Assembly (NCBI GenBank): GCA_963702695.1 | Contig: CAVPDS010000023.1 | Location: 114,404 to 178,403 of the forward strand | From: VAZQ01 sp963702695 | Lineage (GTDB): Bacteria; Pseudomonadota; Alphaproteobacteria; Rhizobiales; Xanthobacteraceae | Reading direction: 5' to 3' | DNA length: 64,000 nt | In this document: positions 11,090-19,857 of the stretch, in pieces | How the letters are laid out: every line of letters begins with the position of its first letter | Numbering within the stretch: the first letter of the stretch is position 1 | The notes under the pieces: model-generated | Told to the model about the DNA's origin: nothing | Databases searched by the model: none | Seen by the model: only the letters and a program-made list of their open reading frames with translations | Made by a program: the position numbers and the translations under genes

Positions 11090-11442
11090 GGCACGTCTCC
11101 TTCATTGGCCGCGCGGCAGCGCCGGACGACCGGGTTTACAATTTCGAGGACGTGGGAACCGGACGCGGCTTCCCGGAAGACCGACGGGCCGAGGCTTGAG
11201 CCTGAGCGATGACGGGCGCACGCGTACGATCGCCGCGCCGAGGCGCGGGGGCCGAACGGTGGACCCGACATCAGCGCGGGCGGTATCCGCCCCGGCGCAG
11301 AGCCGGTCTCACGGTGTCTTGGAGCGGGCAAGGAGCCTTTCGGCGCGACGACCGGACCGCGACTGAAGCGCGCGTCCGGTCCCCTTTCAGGGCAATCAGC
11401 TTATCAGGCTGATGGTATCAGTTGGCAAAACTGAAACCGGAG

Positions 11443-11514
11443 CGTTGGAGCGGGATTCGAACCCGCGACCCGATGAGTAACAATCATCTGCTCTTTCCGC
11501 TGAGCTATCCTCGC
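11443..11514 (-). tRNA. tRNA-Asn(GTT)-like sequence, probably degenerate
   Basis: On the minus strand the D arm (GCTC...GAGC), anticodon arm (GATGA, loop TTGTTAC, TCATC; anticodon GTT at 11479-11481) and T arm (GCGGG, loop TTCGAAT, CCCGC) are all present with perfect stems. The 7-base acceptor strands (GCGAGGA and TCCAACG) pair at only three positions next to the core. No CCA is encoded. The good core with a broken acceptor suggests a tRNA relic or a tRNA-like RNA, not the cell's working tRNA-Asn. Confidence 0.5.
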
Positions 11515-11518
11515 AGGA

Positions 11519-11583
11519 TGAGTTGAAAGGAATCGAACCTCTGCCTCCGGGCGAACCCGGCGCTCTCCATGAGCTACAACCCC
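11519..11583 (-). tRNA. tRNA-like sequence with UUCG tetraloop instead of anticodon loop
   Basis: It lies just 5' of the Asn-like sequence on the same strand, four bases apart. The acceptor strands GGGGTTG and CAACTCA pair at six of seven positions (one G-U). The D arm (GCTC...GAGC) and T arm (AGAGG, loop TTCGATT, CCTTT, one G-U) are good. The anticodon arm is CCGGG-TTCG-CCCGG, a tight tetraloop hairpin with no seven-base loop. It cannot decode a codon. It is either a deleted tRNA gene or a structural tRNA mimic. Confidence 0.45.
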
Positions 11584-11977
11584 AACCTCCGCTTGGCGGA
11601 ACACGGAAACGCAGAGCGCACCGCGCCAGCCGGGATCTCACGAGCCCGGACACAGGGCCGAGCGAAGGCGATGCGGCATATGCTCGAAATGATGAAAAGA
11701 GGCAATGGGCGCGAAGAAATAACAACGAAATGTCAGCGAAGCACAAAGGCCCGAAGTAAAATGTCGACGGCGCAATGCCACGAACTTTCTTTGTTGCGCC
11801 CAAGCGAATGCGAATAATCTTTGTTCCGCCCTTGCGAAGGCGACTCGGGCACCCTACCTGGAACAGCAACGGTGATGTTGATGCCTTACGAGCTCCATCA
11901 TCGAGACGACCACGGCAGCAGGTGACGCCGGATGTACGCGCACCGTTATCGTGGTCGTTAACGTTTCAGGGTCTGCG

Positions 11978-14104
11978 CTATTGCGGCAAGCCCTTGTCCT
12001 GCCAAGCCATTCCGAGTTGGTCATAGAGGAATACGAGGAGGTCGGCGTCCTCGTCGATGCGCTCATTGCGCGAGCTTCCCATGCCGTGGCCGGCGGAGTT
12101 TGTGCGCAACAGGACCGGCAGGCCCGATGACGTGGCGGCCTGCATGGCCGCGGCGAACTTCCGCGATTGCATCGGGTCAACGCGGCCGTCATTTTCGCCG
12201 GTGGTGAGCAAAATGGCCGGGTAGCGGGTCCCCTGCGTCACGTGGTGATACGGCGAGTAGGCGTACAAGGCCTTGAATTGGTTGAGATCTTTGACCGTCC
12301 CAAATTCCGTGACGTTGAACGCGCCGTTGGGCGCAAGCTCCACCCGCAGCATGTCGTAGATGCCGACGCGGGCCACTACGGCCCGCATCAAATCGGGGTG
12401 CTGCGTCACGATAGCGCCCATCAGCAGGCCGCCGTTCGATTCACCGAAGGTCGCGAGCCTCGCCGACGAGGTATATCTGCGTTCGATCAAGAGCTGCGCA
12501 GCAGCCGTGAAGTCATTGAACACATTCTGCTTTTTGGTGAGATTTCCCTCGTTGTGCCAGCGCTCGCCAAACTCGCCGCCGCCCCGAATAATCGCGATCG
12601 CGAAAATCCCGCCGCCGTCGAACCACACCCGGTTTCGGGGCGGCATAAACCCCGGCTTGAGGCTTACGCCGTAGCCGCCGTAGCCGTAGAGGATGGTCGG
12701 ATTTGTGCCATCGAGTTTTGTGGACCGGCTATGGACGATGATAACGGGGACGCGTGTACCGTCCATGGACGTCGCCTGTTCGACCGTGGTCTCCATATCG
12801 TCGAAGGCATAGGCGGACACATCCGCGAATTTCGTCTCCGTGGACTTCCCGCTCCGGTTGTCCCAGCGCGCGACATAGCGCGGCCGTAAGTACGTCCGCA
12901 CCGAGTAGATCAGCCCGCCCTCCGGGAGCGCCGACATTTCGCCGATCGAGGCGGCCTCCGGCAACGGCAGCAATCCCTGCGCGTGTCCCTCATGATCGAA
13001 GATGCGCACCTGGTTCGGTCCGCCGACGATGTCGCGCACCATGACGTGCGTGCGCGTCACGGTAAGCGCCGAGCGCAGTTCCGTTGTCACGCTGGCTTCG
13101 GGCACGAGCACATCCGCGGTGCGCAGCGCGAACGGCTTGAACGGCGGCCGCAGCTTCAGCACCTTGCCGTTCGGCGCGTCGGCGCGGGAGAGCGCGAAAA
13201 TCACGCCGGCGGGACTCGATACGACTTCGACGATCTGGTCCTTGAAGCCGGCAAGCTGAACCACGCCGTCCTTGCTCAGCACGAAGTGAGCGAACTCGCC
13301 GCCGTCGCCGTCCTGCACCTGCGCGACGATGAGATCGCGGGTGTTATCGCGGCCAAGGAAAATCTCCGCAACGCGCGGCAGCCCGTCCTTCTCGCCGAGC
13401 ACCAGCGGGTCGTTGCGCCAGTCGCCGCCGAGCGTATGGAAATAAACCTGCTGATAGAAGAAACGGTCCGCTTCCGGTTTCTCCTCGCCGGGATAGCGCG
13501 CGTACCAGAACGCCGAGCTGTCATTGAGCCAGGCGAGACTCCCGCCGGCCGTCGGCGCCTGCACGCGCGGGATCGGCTCGCCGATCTCCTTCCCCGTGGC
13601 GACCTCGTAGACGTGCAGCGTGCCGATCTCGCTGCCGTTCTGCGACAGCGACACTGCCACCAGCTTGCCGTCAGGCGAGGTGCGATACCAGTCGATCGTC
13701 GTCTTGCCCGTGGGATCGAGCGTATTCGGATCGATCACAGCCTTGGCGCTCGCGGTATCACCGGCTGCGTCCATCACCACCAGTGCCGGCTGCTGCTGCG
13801 AGGGATCGTTGCGGATCGCGAACAGCTTGTCGCCGCGGGCACGGAATCCATAGAACGTGGTCGAAGCCCGCGTTATCAGCGAGGCAAGCCGGGCACGAAT
13901 GCCCGTGCGGCTTGGCAGCGCGTCGAGATAAGCGCGCGTGCGCTGGTTTTGCGCCGCCGTCCAGGCTGCGACCTTCGGATCGGCGGCATCTTCCAGCCAG
14001 CGATAGGGGTCATGCACCGTCACGCCGTGATAGGTGTCAGTCACATCTATCCTCGGCGTCGGTACCTCTTGGGCGGACGCTTGCGATACCATCGTCAGCG
14101 CCAT
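11978..14104 (-). CDS. Prolyl oligopeptidase family (S9) serine peptidase, exported
   Basis: The product is about 708 residues. The N terminus after a signal sequence reads VTDTYHGVTVHDPYRWLED, typical of prolyl oligopeptidases. A beta-propeller-like middle follows, then the hydrolase domain with YGYGGYGVSLKPGF, the nucleophile motif GESNGGLL, the Asp region ENDGRVDPMQS and the His in NSAGHGMG. The start is uncertain. The ATG at 14104 leaves a short signal peptide (MALTMVSQASAQ), while the frame stays open upstream into a dispersed repeat, so the native start may have been altered by the repeat. The enzyme would cleave peptides after proline in the periplasm. Confidence 0.88.
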   Translation of the reverse strand: MALTMVSQASAQEVPTPRIDVTDTYHGVTVHDPYRWLEDAADPKVAAWTAAQNQRTRAYLDALPSRTGIRARLASLITRASTTFYGFRARGDKLFAIRNDPSQQQPALVVMDAAGDTASAKAVIDPNTLDPTGKTTIDWYRTSPDGKLVAVSLSQNGSEIGTLHVYEVATGKEIGEPIPRVQAPTAGGSLAWLNDSSAFWYARYPGEEKPEADRFFYQQVYFHTLGGDWRNDPLVLGEKDGLPRVAEIFLGRDNTRDLIVAQVQDGDGGEFAHFVLSKDGVVQLAGFKDQIVEVVSSPAGVIFALSRADAPNGKVLKLRPPFKPFALRTADVLVPEASVTTELRSALTVTRTHVMVRDIVGGPNQVRIFDHEGHAQGLLPLPEAASIGEMSALPEGGLIYSVRTYLRPRYVARWDNRSGKSTETKFADVSAYAFDDMETTVEQATSMDGTRVPVIIVHSRSTKLDGTNPTILYGYGGYGVSLKPGFMPPRNRVWFDGGGIFAIAIIRGGGEFGERWHNEGNLTKKQNVFNDFTAAAQLLIERRYTSSARLATFGESNGGLLMGAIVTQHPDLMRAVVARVGIYDMLRVELAPNGAFNVTEFGTVKDLNQFKALYAYSPYHHVTQGTRYPAILLTTGENDGRVDPMQSRKFAAAMQAATSSGLPVLLRTNSAGHGMGSSRNERIDEDADLLVFLYDQLGMAWQDKGLPQ

Positions 14105-14150
14105 GATCAGCACTGCCAGGGTGAGGGATTGCCGGGGTGTCCCGGCCCAG

Positions 14151-14345
14151 CGAGCGCGAAGCGAAAACGCCGAGCCGGGCCCCAGGAGAGAAGTTACGGC
14201 CAAAGGCCGTCCTAATATTGCGCTGCGCTTCTCCTTGCGCTGGGTCCACGCAAATCGGGTGTACACGAGATGCGCAATATGCACCGATCCCGGGTAAACC
14301 CGAGATCGGGTTCGCGTTCCACTTCGCTCTACGAGCCCGGGACAC
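14151..14345. repeat. Dispersed intergenic repeat, copy 1
   Basis: It shares ordered blocks with 33381-33510: GCCGAGCCGGG, then ACGGCC...GCCGTC, GCTGCGC and TTGCGCTGGGTCC, ending with GCGTTCC.CTTCGCTC and CGGGA.ACG. The copies differ in the middle (a longer insert here with GATCCCGGGT...ACCCGAGATC). It abuts the start of the S9 peptidase. Confidence 0.6.
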
Positions 14346-14382
14346 GAGCCCGTGCCGAAGGCTCTCCGGACAGGCTCAAACA

Positions 14383-15609
14383 TCATTCAGCCGGCGCAAC
14401 CGCACGCGCACGCTCCCTCTCGACACCGTTGACCAGCAACGCAATCGTCGACGTTGAAATCACGAACCCGAGCGCGGCGACCGCGGTCGTCGCGAGCACG
14501 AGATCGAAGCCGCCGCGGCTGTAGAGAACCGCCAGCGCGGAGACCGCCACTCCCGACGCCAAGAAGGTAAGGAAATATCGCACCGCGTACACCCGCCCGC
14601 GCCAGGCATCGGCGGTGTAACGCGCGATCACGAGGTCGTTGACGGTCACCTGCGCGAAGATCGCGGCCATCGCGACCGCGAGCGCCACCAGCACCATCAC
14701 ACCCTTGGCCTGCGACGCCCACACCACGCCAGCGAACTGAAGCGCGGCGACGGTGGCGAACAAGATGTGCAGCGGGAAGCGCTCGACCAGGCGGCCAATC
14801 ACCAATTGCGCCATCGCGCCGCACATGAACACCGCGGTCGCGAGCCCGCCCACCAGCCAGAATGGGACCGCGTCGCCCACCCGCTCATCGACGATCTTGG
14901 GCAGCGCCACCGAGATGATGTTGAATACGAGGCCGGCCGACAGCGCGATGATGACGAACAATCCGAAGATCGCGGCCGCGAGCGTCGGCGCGAGCTGCAC
15001 GTCGGCGGTGGTGGTGCGGGCGACTTTCTTGCGCTCGGAACTGGGCACCAGGCGCAGGTAAGCGAAGCCGGTCACGGCGCAGACGAGCGCAGGAACGAGG
15101 AAAGCCGCGCGCCATCCCAGTACCGAGATGAACGCGGCTGTGATCCCAGCGGCCAGCGCGGCGCCGAGATTGCCGCAGACGCCGTTGAACGCCAGCGAGC
15201 GGCCACGCGTGGTCGCCTGCTCGATCAGCATCGCGGTCCCGACCGGATGGTAGATCGCCGCGAACATGCCGAGCGCGAACAATGCGACTGCCAGCAAGGT
15301 GAGGTTCGGCGCGAGCCCCGCCGCCGCCAGCGACGCCGCGCAGCCGAAGTAGAATACCGTCATCATGGTGCGCCGGCTGATGCGGTCGCCGAGCCAGCCG
15401 GCCGGCAGCGAGAACACACCGAAGGCCACGAACGACGCGGTGCCGAGCGCGATCAGATCGCTATAGCTGCGGCCATAGGCAAGCTGCAGGCTGATCACCA
15501 CCGTCGGATAGATCAGAATCACGAAATGATCGATCGCATGCGCGAAATTGATAAATCCGATCGACACGCGGCGATCGGGAGGTGCGGACGGAGCCGCGAA
15601 GTTTGTCAT
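14383..15609 (-). CDS. Major facilitator superfamily (MFS) transporter
   Basis: The 408-residue membrane protein has about 12 hydrophobic segments. The first reads INFAHAIDHFVILIYPTVV, and the loop LPAGWLGDRISRR between helices 2 and 3 is the MFS signature. The ATG at 15607-15609 (MTNFAAPSAPPDRRVSIGF) is chosen. A far longer open frame to 16638 is a shadow of the glycosyltransferase. It may export or import a small molecule. The substrate is not evident. The gene is divergent from the glycosyltransferase gene. Confidence 0.88.
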   Translation of the reverse strand: MTNFAAPSAPPDRRVSIGFINFAHAIDHFVILIYPTVVISLQLAYGRSYSDLIALGTASFVAFGVFSLPAGWLGDRISRRTMMTVFYFGCAASLAAAGLAPNLTLLAVALFALGMFAAIYHPVGTAMLIEQATTRGRSLAFNGVCGNLGAALAAGITAAFISVLGWRAAFLVPALVCAVTGFAYLRLVPSSERKKVARTTTADVQLAPTLAAAIFGLFVIIALSAGLVFNIISVALPKIVDERVGDAVPFWLVGGLATAVFMCGAMAQLVIGRLVERFPLHILFATVAALQFAGVVWASQAKGVMVLVALAVAMAAIFAQVTVNDLVIARYTADAWRGRVYAVRYFLTFLASGVAVSALAVLYSRGGFDLVLATTAVAALGFVISTSTIALLVNGVERERARAVAPAE

Positions 15610-15945
15610 TGTTGCACCAAACTCGGTGGATATCGGGTCAATATAGCGGGGTGGGGTCGGCGTCGCCAGCGGACCGAGTTGTGGATGGAATTGGCCGGGA
15701 CCGAACATTTTCGCGGGGTGACCGAGATGGAGCGCCGCGGCAGGCATTTTGCCCGTCCCCTTGCGGGAGAGGGCAACGGAGGCGTCGCCGCACGAGGCCC
15801 GCGAAAGACCGCAACCATGACACAACAGAACAATGCCGTTCACTACTCGCGCCAAGAACCCTTTCAGCGTAATTTGCGTTGACGATTGCCGGTGGAAGAA
15901 CCGGAACCGGCACGCGGCGCCGGATGCAACGGTGTGCATTTGTCG
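15610..15945. other. Divergent intergenic region
   Basis: This 336-base stretch lies between the MFS transporter and the glycosyltransferase and must hold both promoters. I see no gene, RNA or clear operator in it. A TTG start at 15886 could extend the glycosyltransferase by 20 residues. Confidence 0.4.
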
Positions 15946-17130
15946 ATGCTTCAAACGCAAGAGCGGACGATCTCCTCTCCGGAGGAGCTGGAACTGACGA
16001 TTCTGATGCCCTGCCTCGACGAGGCGGAGACCCTTGGCACGTGCGTGCGCAAGGCGCTCGACTACCTCGCTCGCGCCAACGTCAACGGCGAGGTTCTCAT
16101 TGCCGACAACGGCAGCACCGACGGTTCGCAGCAGATCGCACGCTCGCTCGGCGCGCGCGTGGTCGCGGTGGCGACGCGCGGATATGGCGCGACGCTGTGC
16201 GCCGGCATCGAGGCCGCCCGTGGCAAGCTCGTCATCATGGGGGACTCCGACGACAGCTACGACTTCAGCAATCTCGACCCGTTCGTGGCGCGGCTGCGCG
16301 ACGGGTGCGACCTGGTCATGGGCAATCGCTTTCGTGGCGGCATCGCGCCGGACGCCATGCCGTTCTTGCATCGCTACTTCGGCAATCCGGTCTTGAGCGG
16401 CGTCGGACGCCTGCTGTTCCGGATCAATTGCGGTGATTTTCATTGCGGCCTGCGCGGATTTGATGCGACCCGCATGCGTGCGCTCGGGCTGAAGTCGACG
16501 GGCATGGAATTCGCGAGTGAAATGATCGTGCGCTCTGCGCTTGCCGGCTATCGCATCGCCGAGGTGCCGACCACGCTGAAGAAGGACGGCCGCTCCCGGC
16601 CGCCGCACCTGCAAAGCTGGCGCGACGGCTGGCGGCATCTGCGGTTCCTGCTGATGTTCAGCCCGCGCTGGCTGTTCCTGTATCCCGGATTATTCATGGT
16701 CGGCATGGGCATGGCGCTGGCTGGCCTGCTGCTGCCGGGGCCGCTGCTGTTCACTCCCAAGTTCGGGCTTGATCTGCACAGCCTGATCGTCGGCTCGTTC
16801 ATGATCGTGATCGGCACGCAATGCATCTCGTTCGCGATCATCGTCCGGCGCTATGCCGCCTTGCGCGGCTTTCTGCCGCCGAGCGGGTTGGTCGAACGGC
16901 TCCGCGTGCTGAGCCTCGAGCGGGTGCTCACGGCTGCGGGCGTGCTGTTGTTGTTGGGCCTGGCCGGGTTCGGATGGTGCGTGGCGGATTGGGCCTCGAC
17001 CGGATTCGGACCGCTCAATCTCGCCGGCGCCCTGATCCGGGTGCTGACGATCTCAGTCGCGATGATCGCGCTTGCGCTGCAGATCGGATTCAGCGCATTT
17101 GTCTGTGAAATTCTTCTGATGAAGCCGTAA
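15946..17130 (+). CDS. Family 2 glycosyltransferase, polyprenyl-phosphate sugar type
   Basis: The product is about 394 residues. The N-terminal GT-A domain has LTILMPCLDEAETLGTCV, IADNGSTDGS, the metal-binding DSDDSYDF (DxD) and VMGNRFRGGI. The C terminus carries hydrophobic segments that anchor it in the inner membrane. It resembles dolichol/undecaprenyl-phosphate glucosyl- or mannosyltransferases that load a sugar on a lipid carrier. The ATG at 15946 lacks a strong ribosome site, and a TTG at 15886 in frame is possible. It is followed 21 bases later by a methyltransferase, probably one unit for surface polysaccharide or lipid modification. Confidence 0.85.
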   Translation: MLQTQERTISSPEELELTILMPCLDEAETLGTCVRKALDYLARANVNGEVLIADNGSTDGSQQIARSLGARVVAVATRGYGATLCAGIEAARGKLVIMGDSDDSYDFSNLDPFVARLRDGCDLVMGNRFRGGIAPDAMPFLHRYFGNPVLSGVGRLLFRINCGDFHCGLRGFDATRMRALGLKSTGMEFASEMIVRSALAGYRIAEVPTTLKKDGRSRPPHLQSWRDGWRHLRFLLMFSPRWLFLYPGLFMVGMGMALAGLLLPGPLLFTPKFGLDLHSLIVGSFMIVIGTQCISFAIIVRRYAALRGFLPPSGLVERLRVLSLERVLTAAGVLLLLGLAGFGWCVADWASTGFGPLNLAGALIRVLTISVAMIALALQIGFSAFVCEILLMKP

Positions 17131-17151
17131 TACCGTACCGGAATTCTTGCT

Positions 17152-17841
17152 TTGCTCAATACGACGCCCAACAGCCAGTACAACCTCGCCGCTCCCGACA
17201 GCACGGCCGTGCGGCTCGCGGGTTATCAGCGCCGACGCATGTATGAGAGCTTCCTGGCAGCGACCCAGGTAGGACCGCAAGACACGATCCTCGACGTCGG
17301 AGTGACCGCGGACCGGAGCTACAATCATTCGAACTATCTCGAAGCGTGGTATCCGACCAAATCGGCGATCACCGCGGTCGGGTTGGACGACGCCTCGTTC
17401 CTGAGCGCGCTTTATCCCGGCGTGCGGTTCGTGCACGCGAATGGACTGGCGCTGCCGTTCGCGGACAACTCGTTCGATGTGGTACACTCCTCCGCGGTGC
17501 TGGAGCATGTCGGCGGCTTCGACAATCAGGCGCGGCTCATTCGCGAGTGCGCGCGGGTGGCGCGCAAGGCGATCTTCCTCACCACCCCCAACCGCTGGTT
17601 CCCGATCGAGTTTCACACCGTGCTGCCGCTGGTGCACTGGCTGCCGAAGCGGGCGTTCCGTGCGCTGATGCGGCGCGTCGGGCTCGGCTTCTTCGCCGAG
17701 GAGGACAATCTCAACCTCATGTCGGCGCGCGAATTGCGCGCGGCTGCCGGGCTGGTTCCGGCCATCGCGGCGAGCGTCGACAGCGTTGCGCTCGGGGGCT
17801 GGCCGAGCAACCTTCTGCTCCTCGGCCGCAAGCGCGGGTGA
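17152..17841 (+). CDS. Class I SAM-dependent methyltransferase
   Basis: The 229-residue product has the SAM-binding signature DTILDVGVTADRS, GLDDASFL as the second acidic strand, and FDVVHSSAVLEHVGGFD as the post-II region. TTPNRWFPIEFHT is typical of Methyltransf_11-like enzymes. A TTG start at 17152 follows GGAA. A GTG or the ATG of RRRMYESF further in are alternatives. The gene is close behind the glycosyltransferase, so it may methylate a sugar or lipid intermediate of the same pathway. It ends 8 bases before the convergent membrane protein. Confidence 0.8.
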   Translation: MLNTTPNSQYNLAAPDSTAVRLAGYQRRRMYESFLAATQVGPQDTILDVGVTADRSYNHSNYLEAWYPTKSAITAVGLDDASFLSALYPGVRFVHANGLALPFADNSFDVVHSSAVLEHVGGFDNQARLIRECARVARKAIFLTTPNRWFPIEFHTVLPLVHWLPKRAFRALMRRVGLGFFAEEDNLNLMSARELRAAAGLVPAIAASVDSVALGGWPSNLLLLGRKRG

Positions 17842-17848
17842 TCAGACG

Positions 17849-19324
17849 CTAGGCCGACGCCGGCACGACTGCGGGCTTGGGCCGCGCGCGCGCCCAGGCG
17901 AGGACCTCCGCCGCGATCACTGGGCTGCGCACGATCATCGCGATGTAGATCAGCAGCACGAACGGCAGGCTGTGCCGGAACAGATCCCACGCATCGGTGT
18001 GATAGCTGACGAAGATGCTGGTCCCGGCGGCGATGGCGGCCATCTCGATCAGCGATGACCGCCGGCGCGTGATCAGCCCTATTCCATAGCGGACCACAAC
18101 GACGGCGAGATAGAGCACCGGCAACAGCCATCCCAGCGGCAGCAGACGGAGCGGCGCCGACAGAAAATCAGCGAGCCACTGCGGATAGGGCGATACATCG
18201 GACCAATATCCCTGCAGCGGGCGCCAGAACACGTCCGTGATCGAAAGGTGGAAATCCCAGCCGTAATCGATCGTGCTCAGGTTCGGCGAGGCGACCAGCG
18301 AGCGCAGCAGATAGCCCGGATGGGTGAGGAGAAATCCGGCGTAGGTCCGGATGCCGTGGGCCACCACCCAGTTGCGGTAGTCGCGAAAATCCGGCGTCAC
18401 CTGGTCGTCCGGTTTCCATAGCGTGCCGTCCTGCCATGCCGGCTTGCCGATCCGATCCACCACCGCCGGCGACAAGACAAGCCCGTGCTCGACGAAGAAG
18501 GCGCGGCGCTCCGGCTCCGGCAGCATCCGGAACTGGATGATGTTGACGAACGTCTGGATATATTTGCCGCTCGCGGAGAGGAACGACGCCCGCACCACAC
18601 CGAGCGCAGCACCCCCCACCAGAACGGCAACGATGGCAACGCGAGCCACCGCCGATCCCCGGCGCGACGCGAGCAAGTTCAGCCCCAGAAGGCCGAACAA
18701 TATCCAGACGAAGAAGATCATCGGATCGCGGATCAGGACCAGCAGGCAACAGCACACGATGACTAGGAGAAGCGAGAGCCGCTTGCCTGCGTCGCAAGCG
18801 AGGCACGCCGCCACGAACAGCAGCAGCGCCGACAAGCTGAGGCTTTCGGTAAGGATCGAACTCGGCCAGACGATGACGAGCGGCCCCAGCAACAGGACGC
18901 CGACGAGCGCCGTCGCGCCGATCTTCGTCGCGGCCGATCCTGGCGCAAACAGCATCGATGCAACCAGCAACAACGCCGTGGCGCCGGCCAGCACCCAGGT
19001 TTGCGCGCGATAGATCGGCAGCAACCTGGGATCAATGCTCGCCCGCTGCGCATCTGCAATGTTGGGCGCGCCGAAGTGGCTCAGGAAGATCGGATAGAGA
19101 CCGAATTCAGAGATGAAACTGGCGCGCTCATGGTGACGCACCAGCCAGTCGCGGCCCTGCGTGAGATAGGTGGTCCCATCGACGATCGGCGCCGGCTGCA
19201 GGTTGTCGGTGACGGCGCGCGACGCCCACACTTGCACCGCGGCGAAAAGGAGCGGAAGGAGCAGGATGGCGAGCAGCACCCCCTTGCTGCGCCGACGCTC
19301 TACGACCGCATGGTCCGTCCCCAT
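17849..19324 (-). CDS. Multi-spanning membrane protein, GT-C-like, unrecognised
   Basis: The 491-residue protein begins MGTDHAVVERRRSKGVLLAI and has about nine or ten hydrophobic segments. A large non-membrane loop follows the first helix and contains IVDGTTYLTQGRDWLV. The topology resembles lipid-linked-sugar glycosyltransferases (GT-C fold), but I see no decisive motif. The ATG at 19322-19324 has GGGAATTCT upstream. A longer open frame to 19636 is not supported. Next to the glycosyltransferase and methyltransferase, a role in surface glycan assembly is a reasonable guess. Confidence 0.6.
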   Translation of the reverse strand: MGTDHAVVERRRSKGVLLAILLLPLLFAAVQVWASRAVTDNLQPAPIVDGTTYLTQGRDWLVRHHERASFISEFGLYPIFLSHFGAPNIADAQRASIDPRLLPIYRAQTWVLAGATALLLVASMLFAPGSAATKIGATALVGVLLLGPLVIVWPSSILTESLSLSALLLFVAACLACDAGKRLSLLLVIVCCCLLVLIRDPMIFFVWILFGLLGLNLLASRRGSAVARVAIVAVLVGGAALGVVRASFLSASGKYIQTFVNIIQFRMLPEPERRAFFVEHGLVLSPAVVDRIGKPAWQDGTLWKPDDQVTPDFRDYRNWVVAHGIRTYAGFLLTHPGYLLRSLVASPNLSTIDYGWDFHLSITDVFWRPLQGYWSDVSPYPQWLADFLSAPLRLLPLGWLLPVLYLAVVVVRYGIGLITRRRSSLIEMAAIAAGTSIFVSYHTDAWDLFRHSLPFVLLIYIAMIVRSPVIAAEVLAWARARPKPAVVPASA

Positions 19325-19470
19325 AGAATTCCCGCATCCTGAACCCGTGTACCCATCCGCATGTGGGCGCGCGGTGGTAGCGCTGATCCTGCCTGTGCTC
19401 AACCCCGTCCACCGCGTTGCATTTGCGGAACGGACCCGTCTATCTTCGTCCGCCGCGCAGGGAGCCGACG

Positions 19471-19846
19471 ATGTTGAAGTGGACGACTGGTCTTTTGCTG
19501 ATGGGATTGATCTTGATGGGATCGTGCCCGAAACCGGTCTGGTCGGCGGACATGAAAGCCGGCGCCCGCCACCAGCCACGTGGTCCGCCATCATCATTGG
19601 GTCAGATTGTTGCCGCGGCTGCCGCCCGAGCGGCATGTCGTCGAAGCCGGCCGCCCGCCCGGCAGCGGTGTTTTCCAGATCAACAACACCCGCTTCGCAG
19701 CCGCCAGTGCGTCCTGCGCACGCTGGGTCGCCGGCGAGCAGGTCAAATTACTGGCCGGCGAGTGGCACGGCGCCTGCACCACGGCGGTGTTCTACAATTT
19801 CCGGCGGCACCAAACTTGCCAGATGGCGTGTCAGGGCGCTTTCTGA
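19471..19846 (+). pseudogene. Small secreted Cys-containing protein, frameshifted
   Basis: An ATG at 19471 with a strong CAGGGAG site begins a signal peptide (MLKWTTGLLLMGLILMGSCP...VWSA). The plausible mature part lies one frame over: HHHWVRLLPRLPPERHVVE, then RPPGSGVFQINNTRF, WVAGEQVKLLAGEWHG and FRRHQTCQMACQGAF up to a stop at 19844-19846. The signal-peptide frame itself runs on into low-complexity Arg/Ala sequence, an antisense shadow of the protease gene. A frameshift between about 19556 and 19600 would restore one protein of about 125 residues. The function is unknown. Confidence 0.55.
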
Positions 19847-19857
19847 CGGGTCCGCTC

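Larger units (their letters stand above)
11090..11977. other. Long intergenic stretch with tRNA-like sequences
   Basis: There are 888 bases between the slipin start and the S9 peptidase stop. The only structure I recognise is the pair of minus-strand tRNA-like sequences at 11443-11583. Open frames across them translate T-arm sequence (GRGFESRSN, GSIPFNSS) and are not genes. The remaining sequence on both sides shows no convincing gene. Confidence 0.5.

Noticed and set aside
11396..11869. 157-codon minus-strand ORF in the slipin-peptidase gap
   Set aside because: It translates through both tRNA-like sequences (GRGFESRSN, GSIPFNSS are T-arm translations) and has no ribosome site.
12167..14215. 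Long plus-strand ORFs over the S9 peptidase
   Set aside because: Antisense to a clear peptidase with an intact catalytic triad, and of Arg/His-rich shadow composition.
15610..16638. Extension of the MFS frame across the glycosyltransferase
   Set aside because: The extra residues are the antisense shadow of the GT2 gene. Family similarity starts at the ATG at 15609.
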